NCBI RefSeq assembly: GCF_023073715.1
Contig: NZ_JADPKA010000028.1
Coordinates: forward strand, 62,001-126,000
DNA from: Bradyrhizobium sp. 164
GTDB taxonomy: Bacteria; Pseudomonadota; Alphaproteobacteria; Rhizobiales; Xanthobacteraceae
DNA: 64,000 nucleotides
Reading direction: 5' to 3'
Shown here: positions 1 through 6,820 of the stretch, piece after piece
How the letters are laid out: each line of letters begins with the position of its first letter
How positions within the stretch are numbered: position 1 is the first letter of the stretch
Notes under the pieces: model-generated
What the model was told of the DNA's origin: nothing
The model's input: the letters and a program-made list of their open reading frames with translations, nothing else
The model's database searches: none
Translations under genes and position numbers: made by a program

Positions 1-161
1 AGGGGAGGATAGGCGCCCTGCCGCAAGCGAGCAGCTTAACGACAACTCCAGTTCCCGGCTCCACCGGGCATTTCGCTGTCGCTTGCGACCGCGCAACGCG
101 CTAGATTTGTTAAGAAAATGAGATCGGGCGCTGCCAGCGCCCAGGGAGAAGCGCGCTCGCC

Positions 162-3100
162 ATGCTGCACGACTGGGGCGTGATCGCCGCCGCCTTCGGC
201 TACATCGGCTTTCTGTTCCTGGTGGCGAGCCACGGCGACCGTCGCTCGCCGACCGGGCCCGGCCGCGCCTCCGGGCTGATCTACCCGCTGTCGATGGCGA
301 TCTACTGCACCTCCTGGACCTTCTTCGGCTCGGTCGGCTTCGCCACCCGGACCTCGACCGACTTCCTGGCGATCTATGTCGGCCCGATCCTGATGATCGG
401 ACTGGGCGCCGGCGTGCTCCGGCGCGTCATCCAGCTCGCCAAAGCCCACAACATCACCTCGATCGCCGACTTCATCGGCGCGCGCTACGGCAAGAGCCAG
501 GCGGTGGCAGCCACCGTGGCGCTGATTGCCATCATCGGCTCGGTGCCCTACATCGCGCTGCAGCTCAAGGCGGTCGCCTCATCGCTCGGCACGATCCTGA
601 GCGAGGACCAGGCCTTCTCCCACATCCCGATCCTCGGCGACATGGCGCTGATGGTGACGCTGGCGATGGCGGCCTTCGCCGTGCTGTTCGGCACCCGCCA
701 GACCGACGCCACCGAGCATCAGCACGGCCTGATGCTGGCGGTCGCGACCGAATCCATCATCAAGCTGGTCGCCTTCCTCGCCGCCGGCATCTTCGTCACC
801 TTCTGGATGTTCTCGCCGCAGGAACTGATCGAGCGCGCCATGAAGACGCCGGAGGCGGTGCGCGCAATCAACTACTCGTCGTCGATCGGCAACTTCCTGA
901 CTATGACGCTGCTGTCGCTGTGCGCGATCATGCTGCTGCCGCGCCAGTTCCACGTCAGCGTCGTCGAGAATTCGTCCGACGCCGAAGTCGGCCGCGCGCG
1001 CTGGCTATTCCCGCTCTATCTCGTCGCCATCAATCTGTTCGTGATCCCGATCGCGATTGCCGGCCTCGTGACCTTCCCGTTCGGCACCGCCGACCCCGAC
1101 ATGTACGTGCTGGCCCTGCCGATGGAGGGCGGCGCGGATCTGCTCAGCGTCGCCGTCTTCGTCGGGGGCCTGTCGGCCGCGACCGCGATGGTGATCGTCG
1201 AATGCGTCGCGCTCTCCATCATGGTCTCGAACGACCTCGTGGTGCCCTTGGTGCTGCAACGACGGCCGGAGGGCCGCACCGGCGGCGCCGATTTCAGCGA
1301 TTTCCTGCTGCGGTCGCGGCGACTTGCGATCTTCGCCATCATGGTGATGGCCTATTTCTACTATCGCGCGCTCGGCAACACCCAGCTCGCAGCGATCGGC
1401 CTGTTGTCCTTTGCCGCCATCGCCCAGCTTGCACCAAGCTTCTTCGGCGGGCTGCTGTGGCGACGGGCGACGGCGCGCGGTGCGATCGGCGGGATGCTGG
1501 TCGGCTTCGTGGTGTGGCTCTACACGCTGTTCGTCCCGAGCTTCATGGATTCCTCGACGACGGGGATCCTGCTGCTCCAGCACGGCCCGTTCGGAATCGA
1601 GGCGCTGCGGCCACAGGCGCTGTTCGGCGCCGACCTGCCGCCGCTGATGCATGGCGTCATCTGGTCGCTGTCGCTCAATATTCTCACCTATGTGCTGCTC
1701 TCGCTGGCGCGCCGGCCATCTTCGATCGAGCTGGTGCAGGCCGATCTGTTTGTCCCCAACACGCTCGCGCCGATCTCCCCAAGCTTCCGCCGCTGGCGCA
1801 CCACCGTCACCGTGCAGGACATCCAGACCACGGTCGCGCAATATCTCGGGCCCGACCGCGCCCGCCATTCGTTTGAGGCTTTCTCGGCGCGGCGCAATGT
1901 CCGGCTCGAACCCGGAGCGCCCGCCGATTTCGAGCTGTTGCAGCATGCCGAGCACCTGATCGCCTCGTCGATCGGAGCCGCGTCCTCGCGGCTCGTGATG
2001 TCGCTGCTGCTGCGCAAGCGGACGGTCTCGGCAAAGGCCGCGCTGAAACTGCTCGACGATTCCCATGCGGCGCTGCACTTCAACCGCGAGATCCTTCAGA
2101 CCGCGCTCAACCATGTACGCCAGGGTATCGCGGTCTTCGACGCCGATTTGCAACTGATCTGCTCCAACCGGCAGTTCGGCGATCTCCTCAACGTTCCTCC
2201 GCATTTCATTCAGTTCGGCACGCCGCTTCGCGAAATCCTGGAGTTCATCGGCATCAGCGATCCGGACGACCCGGTCGAGCGCGAGGCCATGCTGGAGCGG
2301 CGGCTGGCCGCCTACACCACCGACAGCGAGCCCTATCTCGAACGCCTGCCGGAACGCCACATGGTGATCGAGGTGCTCACCAACCGAATGCCGGGCGGCG
2401 GCTTCGTCATCACCTTCACCGACGTCACGCCCACCTTCGAGGCGGCGGAAGCGCTGGAGCGCGCCAATGCGACGTTGGAAAAGCGCGTCCGCGACCGCAC
2501 CGAGGAGCTGACGCGGCTGAACTCGGAGCTGGCGCTGGCCAAGAGCACGGCGGAGGACGCCAGCATCTCCAAGACGCGCTTCCTCGCCGCCGCCAGCCAC
2601 GATATTCTCCAGCCGTTGAACGCGGCGCGGCTCTACGTCACCAGCCTTGTCGAGCGCCAGCACAATGGCGAGGAGACCCGGCTGGTCGAGAACATCGACG
2701 AGTCGCTTCAGGCCATCGAGGAGATCCTCGGCGCGCTGCTCGACATTTCCAGGCTCGACGCCGGCGCGATGACGACTTCGATCACGAGCTTCAAGATGGC
2801 CGATCTGATGCGCTCGCTGGAGATCGAGTTCGCGCCGATCGCGCGCGCCAAGGGCCTGGAGCTTGCCTTCGTGCCCTGCTCGTTGCCTGTCGAGTCGGAT
2901 CGGCTGCTGCTGCGGCGCCTGCTCCAGAATCTGATCTCCAACGCGATCAAGTACACCCCCCGAGGCCGCGTGCTGGTCGGCTGTCGTCGCCGCGGCGCCT
3001 CGCTCAAGATCTGCGTCTACGATACCGGCGTCGGCATCCCGCCGGTCAAGCGCGGCGAGATCTTCAAAGAATTCCACCGACTCGAGCAGGGGGCGCGAAT

Positions 3101-3671
3101 CGCACGCGGCCTCGGCCTGGGGCTCTCGATCGTCGAGCGGCTGGCCCGCGTGCTCAAGCACAGCATCGCCATCGACGGTAATGCAAGCGGCGGCTCGGTA
3201 TTCTCCGTGACGGTGCCGACGGCGAAGGCGATCACCCACACCGCGGCCGTGACCAGCGCGACGCCGCTGGCACGCACGCCGATCTCGGGCGCACTGATCG
3301 TCTGCATCGAGAACGATGCGGCGATCCTCGACGGCATGCGCACGCTGCTGAAAGCGTGGGATGCCGAGGTTATCGCGGTCGCCGATCCCGAGGGCGCGAT
3401 GGCGGCGATCGAAGCCGCCGGACGGCGCGTCACCGGCCTGCTCGTCGACTATCATCTCGATCGCGGTAACGGCATTGCCGCCATTCGCGACATCCGCCGC
3501 CGCTTCGGCGACGGCATCCCCGCGATCCTGATCACCGCCGACCGCAGCCCCGCCGTGCAGGTCGCCGCGCGGGATGAAAAGGTCGCGGTGCTCAACAAGC
3601 CGGTCAAGCCGGCCTCGCTGCGCGCCCTGCTCGGTCAGTGGCGCACGCAGCAGATGGTCGCGGCGGAATGA
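162..3671 (+). CDS. SSF-family transporter/PAS/hybrid sensor histidine kinase
   Basis: Predicted inner-membrane hybrid kinase of 1169 residues. The first ~500 residues form a multi-helix block resembling the sodium:solute symporter (PutP/SSF) fold, with many hydrophobic helices from residue 6 onward. A PAS-like segment (~640-760) and a short coiled coil follow. The kinase core has the H-box AAASHDILQPLN with His813, an N-box NLISNAIKYTPRG, and G-boxes DTGVGIP and GLGLGLS. The C-terminal receiver (~1045-1160) has Asp1096 in LLVDYHLDRG. Known family logic: the transporter-like domain is thought to sense or move a small carboxylate and signal to the kinase. The start is supported by GGGAG about 12 bases upstream of the ATG. 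No response regulator is adjacent; the orphan regulator at 9689-10360 is one possible partner (inference). The 161 bases upstream hold no gene I can support. The ligand is unknown. Confidence 0.93.
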   Translation: MLHDWGVIAAAFGYIGFLFLVASHGDRRSPTGPGRASGLIYPLSMAIYCTSWTFFGSVGFATRTSTDFLAIYVGPILMIGLGAGVLRRVIQLAKAHNITSIADFIGARYGKSQAVAATVALIAIIGSVPYIALQLKAVASSLGTILSEDQAFSHIPILGDMALMVTLAMAAFAVLFGTRQTDATEHQHGLMLAVATESIIKLVAFLAAGIFVTFWMFSPQELIERAMKTPEAVRAINYSSSIGNFLTMTLLSLCAIMLLPRQFHVSVVENSSDAEVGRARWLFPLYLVAINLFVIPIAIAGLVTFPFGTADPDMYVLALPMEGGADLLSVAVFVGGLSAATAMVIVECVALSIMVSNDLVVPLVLQRRPEGRTGGADFSDFLLRSRRLAIFAIMVMAYFYYRALGNTQLAAIGLLSFAAIAQLAPSFFGGLLWRRATARGAIGGMLVGFVVWLYTLFVPSFMDSSTTGILLLQHGPFGIEALRPQALFGADLPPLMHGVIWSLSLNILTYVLLSLARRPSSIELVQADLFVPNTLAPISPSFRRWRTTVTVQDIQTTVAQYLGPDRARHSFEAFSARRNVRLEPGAPADFELLQHAEHLIASSIGAASSRLVMSLLLRKRTVSAKAALKLLDDSHAALHFNREILQTALNHVRQGIAVFDADLQLICSNRQFGDLLNVPPHFIQFGTPLREILEFIGISDPDDPVEREAMLERRLAAYTTDSEPYLERLPERHMVIEVLTNRMPGGGFVITFTDVTPTFEAAEALERANATLEKRVRDRTEELTRLNSELALAKSTAEDASISKTRFLAAASHDILQPLNAARLYVTSLVERQHNGEETRLVENIDESLQAIEEILGALLDISRLDAGAMTTSITSFKMADLMRSLEIEFAPIARAKGLELAFVPCSLPVESDRLLLRRLLQNLISNAIKYTPRGRVLVGCRRRGASLKICVYDTGVGIPPVKRGEIFKEFHRLEQGARIARGLGLGLSIVERLARVLKHSIAIDGNASGGSVFSVTVPTAKAITHTAAVTSATPLARTPISGALIVCIENDAAILDGMRTLLKAWDAEVIAVADPEGAMAAIEAAGRRVTGLLVDYHLDRGNGIAAIRDIRRRFGDGIPAILITADRSPAVQVAARDEKVAVLNKPVKPASLRALLGQWRTQQMVAAE

Positions 3672-3682
3672 ATGCGGGCCGG

Positions 3683-4507
3683 TCAGTAGTCGGTCGACAC
3701 ACTGAGCGCGCGCCATTTCTCTAGCTCTTCGAGCCGAAGCCTGTCCGACGCCGCGATGGCGTTCACGGCGTCGCTTCCGAGGGCGATCCGCAGAGGTGGA
3801 CGATTCATATCGACGAGCTTCAGCACAAGTGCTGCAGCCTTGGCCGGGTCACCGGGCTGGCGGCCATCGTAATCGCGCTGCATCCTGACGGCTGCGCCAA
3901 CAACCACGTCGTACTCCGCTCGCCCATCGCCGGTCGCATGCGCGGTCTGGGCAAAGCCGGTGCGGAAGCCGCCGGGCTCGACGATTGTCACCTGCACACC
4001 GATCAACGCCATCTCTCGCGCCAAGGACTCCGAAAAGCCCTCGATCCCCCATTTCGCCGCCGAATAGGCCGCGCGAGCCGGAGCACCAATGCGCCCGCCA
4101 ACGGATGAGACTTGCACGATGTGCCCGCGGCCTTGCCGGCGCAGCACGGGGATCGCCGCCTTGGTAACAATGATGGTGCCGATCAGATTGACCTCGATCT
4201 GCTGACGGAACGAGTCCAGGCTCGTGTCCTCGACCGATCCGAGATCGCCGTAACCGGCGTTGTTCACGACCACATCGACGCCACCGAAGGCTTCCACAGC
4301 CAGGCCGAGCGCCGCTTGCGCTGCCGCCTCGTCGGTCACGTCGAGGGTTGCAAGCCGAAGCCTTTCGCCGAAGCGCCCAAGCAACGATTCGAGCGGCTTT
4401 GGGTCCCGGGCCGAAGCGACAACGCGATCTCCCGCCGCGAGCGTCGCCTCCACGATAGAGCGGCCGAGCCCGCGCGAGCTGCCGCTGATGAACCAGATTC
4501 TGGACAT
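3683..4507 (-). CDS. Short-chain dehydrogenase/reductase (SDR)
   Basis: Classical SDR of 274 residues, a cytosolic NAD(P)-dependent oxidoreductase. The cofactor loop is SGSSRGLG (residues 8-15), a variant of TGxxxGxG. NNAG is at 82-85, the serine region VSSVGG near 133-138, and the YxxxK pair is Tyr148/Lys152. Its ATG lies directly against the stop codon of the upstream P460 gene with no gap, so the two are almost certainly cotranscribed and probably translationally coupled. It is the last gene of the minus-strand run ohr - hydrolase - P460 - SDR. The substrate cannot be read from the sequence; company with a hydrolase and a peroxidase suggests detoxification of carbonyls or alcohols (inference). 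It ends 11 bases from the convergent histidine kinase gene. Confidence 0.93.
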   Translation of the reverse strand: MSRIWFISGSSRGLGRSIVEATLAAGDRVVASARDPKPLESLLGRFGERLRLATLDVTDEAAAQAALGLAVEAFGGVDVVVNNAGYGDLGSVEDTSLDSFRQQIEVNLIGTIIVTKAAIPVLRRQGRGHIVQVSSVGGRIGAPARAAYSAAKWGIEGFSESLAREMALIGVQVTIVEPGGFRTGFAQTAHATGDGRAEYDVVVGAAVRMQRDYDGRQPGDPAKAAALVLKLVDMNRPPLRIALGSDAVNAIAASDRLRLEELEKWRALSVSTDY

Positions 4508-5071
4508 TCAGGGTGCCAGCCGCGTGAAGACGTAGTCTCGGCTCTTGGCGCGGGCTTCGTGGCAGGAGAAGCAGGTGCGGTGCTGGGCCTCATCGACCGC
4601 CTTGCCGTCGACGAAGCGACCAAAACCCCAGCCGCCGGTTGAGGCGTATTTCTTGGAGTCTTTGACCATCACCTGAACCGTAGTTGCGGCGCCGGGAATC
4701 GTCGCGGACGCAAATTCAGGGGACTGCTTCCGCTTCCAGGCGCGCTTGACCAGAACGGTGCCGTCCGGGAGCGGAAGCTTTCCCGTGTGATAAGCGTCAA
4801 TTGCGATCTGGTTGCCGACGACAGCGCGAAGCTCGTCGAGCGGCGCCGCCTCTTCGGCCGGCGCGATCAGCTCCCACTGCTTGTAGCCCGGCGGAACCGT
4901 GACCCCGAAGATCGGCGAGGCGTCCGCCGCGCCGCGGTCCGCCGGCCCCTCCGCGACGGCGACCGTGACGAGATACGGCACGCAGGTCAGGAGCACGACG
5001 AGGAGGATCACCGCCAGAACGACCATCTTGGCGTAAGAAGACTTCTTCTTTTCAGGTTCGGTTGTCGTCAT
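4508..5071 (-). CDS. Membrane-anchored cytochrome P460-family haem protein
   Basis: The open frame continues upstream to 5431 inside the hydrolase gene, but the credible start is ATG 5071 (MTTTEPEKKK), giving 187 residues. A single transmembrane anchor spans ~15-40, placing the rest in the periplasm. Residues 54-66 (IFGVTVPPGYKQW) match the entrance of the cytochrome P460 fold, and a CFSCH haem-attachment motif (Cys167, Cys170, His171) sits near the C terminus. Known family: P460 proteins carry c-type haem and oxidise small nitrogen compounds or handle NO, while many members have only generic redox annotation. It lies 70 bases after the hydrolase and abuts the SDR. P460 membership is inferred from the pattern; the enzymatic role is unknown. 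Confidence 0.85.
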   Translation of the reverse strand: MTTTEPEKKKSSYAKMVVLAVILLVVLLTCVPYLVTVAVAEGPADRGAADASPIFGVTVPPGYKQWELIAPAEEAAPLDELRAVVGNQIAIDAYHTGKLPLPDGTVLVKRAWKRKQSPEFASATIPGAATTVQVMVKDSKKYASTGGWGFGRFVDGKAVDEAQHRTCFSCHEARAKSRDYVFTRLAP

Positions 5072-5141
5072 GACGTTCCACCAAGCTGGAATGAGGGGCG
5101 ATCCTTGGTCCAGCCTGGCTGGACCGAGGTGCTGACAATGT

Positions 5142-6170
5142 TCAGGCGCGGTCGGCGTCGATGACGGCCTTGGCAAAGGCTTGCGGTGCTTCCTGTGGCA
5201 AATTGTGGCCGATGCCGCCGGTGATGAGGCGAAACTCATATCGGCCTGAGAACTTCTTGGCATAGGCGCTCGGGTCGGGATGCGGCGCGCCGTTGGCGTC
5301 GCCCTCCATCGTGATCGTTGGCACGTCGATGACGGGAGCTGCCGCGACCTTCTTTTCGAGATGCTCGTATTTCGTCTCGCCCTGGGCAAGCCCGAGCCGC
5401 CAGCGGTAATTGTGGATCGTGATCGCGACATGATCCTTGTTGTCGAGCGCTGCTGCGCTTCGATTGAAGGTGGCGTCGTCGAACTTCCATTGCGGCGAGG
5501 CGAGCTTCCAGATCAGCTTGGCAAAATCATGCGTGTACTTCTCGTATCCGGCGCGGCCGCGCTCGGTCGCGAAATAGAACTGGTACCACCATTGCAGTTC
5601 GGCCTGCGGCGGCAGCGGCGCGTTGCCCGCGGCTTGGCTGGAGATCAGATAGCCGCTGACCGACACCAATGCCCGGCAGCGGTCCGGCCACAGCGCGGCG
5701 ATGACGTCCGCGGTGCGCGCGCCCCAGTCGAAGCCGGCGACGACGGCCGTCTTGATATCGAGCTTGTCCATCAGCGCAATGATATCGGCAGCCATTGCCG
5801 CCGGCTCGCCGTTGCGCGGCGTCTCGCTGGAGAGGAAATGCGTCGTACCATAGCCGCGCAGGTAAGGGATGATCACACGATAGCCGGCTTTTGCCAGGAT
5901 CGGCGCGACATCGACGAAGGCGTGAATGTCGTAGGGCCAGCCGTGCAGCAGGATCGCGACGGGCCCGTTGGAGGGACCCGCCTCCACATAGCCGACATTG
6001 AGAACGCCGGCATCGGTCTGCTTGATCGTACCGAAGGACGCGTTTGATGCTTGGGATCGCGACGCTTCCGTCTCGGCGCGGGCGAGTTCGATCACGCCGA
6101 GACCGGCGGCAACGGTTCCCGCGGCGACGCCGAGAAACTGGCGGCGATGTTGGTCGATGATCTGCTTCAT
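5142..6170 (-). CDS. Tat-exported alpha/beta hydrolase, epoxide-hydrolase-like
   Basis: 342 residues. The N terminus has a twin-arginine motif (HRRQFLGVAAG, residues 8-18) followed by a hydrophobic stretch and an ARA-type cleavage region near 32, so export by Tat is likely. The alpha/beta-hydrolase core has the oxyanion motif HGWP (76-79), the nucleophile elbow GFDWGA with Asp148 (aspartate rather than serine), and a C-terminal His322 in GIGHNL. An aspartate nucleophile is the mark of epoxide hydrolases and haloalkane dehalogenases. It is the second gene of the ohr operon, 34 bases after ohr. The substrate is unknown; periplasmic epoxide or lactone removal is an inference. Confidence 0.92.
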   Translation of the reverse strand: MKQIIDQHRRQFLGVAAGTVAAGLGVIELARAETEASRSQASNASFGTIKQTDAGVLNVGYVEAGPSNGPVAILLHGWPYDIHAFVDVAPILAKAGYRVIIPYLRGYGTTHFLSSETPRNGEPAAMAADIIALMDKLDIKTAVVAGFDWGARTADVIAALWPDRCRALVSVSGYLISSQAAGNAPLPPQAELQWWYQFYFATERGRAGYEKYTHDFAKLIWKLASPQWKFDDATFNRSAAALDNKDHVAITIHNYRWRLGLAQGETKYEHLEKKVAAAPVIDVPTITMEGDANGAPHPDPSAYAKKFSGRYEFRLITGGIGHNLPQEAPQAFAKAVIDADRA

Positions 6171-6204
6171 GGTGGCTACCTTGCTGATGGTGGGTGATGA
6201 TGCG

Positions 6205-6624
6205 TCAGATCAGCGCGACCGTGACGTCTATGTTGCCACGGACGGCCTTGGAATAGGGGCAGGTTTGATGCGCTTCATCGATGATGCCGCGTGCGACCTC
6301 GCGATCGAGACCCGGCAGACTGATATTGAGGCGCGCCCTCAGCGAGTAAGCGCCCTCGTCGAGCACGAGGTCGATCTCCGCATCGATCGCGCATTTCCTG
6401 GGGAGATCGATTCTCCGCTTGCGCGCCGCGATCTCCATCGCGCCTTCGAAACAGGCCGACCAGCCCGCCGCAAACAATTGCTCGGGATTGGTGCCGATGC
6501 CTGCGCCACCCGGCGGCGACAGCTTGACGTCAAGCCGACCGTCGGAACTGCGCGACATGCCATCGTGTCGACCGCCGCTGGTGTGTGTCTTGGCCGTGTA
6601 AAGCAGTTTTGCCGCTTGCGTCAT
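6205..6624 (-). CDS. ohr: Organic hydroperoxide resistance protein (Ohr, OsmC superfamily)
   Basis: 139 residues, the usual Ohr length. It reduces organic hydroperoxides with two cysteines: the peroxidatic Cys58 in GWSACFEG and the resolving Cys122 in TCPYSKA, both in the expected contexts. The N terminus (KLLYTAKTHTSGGR) is typical of Ohr rather than OsmC. The ATG at 6624 is chosen because GGAG lies eight bases upstream; a TTG one codon earlier adds only one residue. First gene of the four-gene minus-strand operon. No OhrR (MarR-type) gene is adjacent, which is unusual for ohr. Instead a winged-helix/NB-ARC regulator diverges from it across a 196-base gap holding TTGTGAG repeats. Confidence 0.96.
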   Translation of the reverse strand: MTQAAKLLYTAKTHTSGGRHDGMSRSSDGRLDVKLSPPGGAGIGTNPEQLFAAGWSACFEGAMEIAARKRRIDLPRKCAIDAEIDLVLDEGAYSLRARLNISLPGLDREVARGIIDEAHQTCPYSKAVRGNIDVTVALI

Positions 6625-6686
6625 CAAGGTCTCCTTGCCGTTGCGCAGCTGACTAGCAGCGGCTGCCGCAGGACACCCGTTTGGAA

Positions 6687-6726
6687 TTGTGAGAAGTTGT
6701 GAGGTCTCAGCTCGCTCGTCTCACAA
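6687..6726. promoter_or_regulatory. Tandem TTGTGAG boxes between ohr and the divergent regulator
   Basis: TTGTGAG occurs at 6687-6693 and again at 6697-6703, ten bases apart start to start, and an inverted copy CTCACAA is at 6720-6726. OmpR/PhoB-type winged helices commonly bind two heptamers one helical turn apart, and the divergent gene encodes such a domain. Inferred operator for one or both promoters. Confidence 0.5.
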
Positions 6727-6820
6727 GGGCTGCATCCACCGTCTGATGCCGATGCAGGCAGGCGCTTGCTGGATCGCAGCCATCTGCTATCGGGTCCATT
6801 GGAAAGCATCAGGATTCGTC

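Noticed and set aside
1005..3716. 903-residue antisense ORF over the hybrid kinase
   Set aside because: Frame mirrors high-GC third positions of the kinase; rich in Arg/Asp/His/Gly with no domain. The kinase on the other strand has complete motifs.
6689..6820. 44-residue N-terminal extension of the winged-helix regulator
   Set aside because: The first codon lies inside the TTGTGAG operator and the extension is unlike the domain start.
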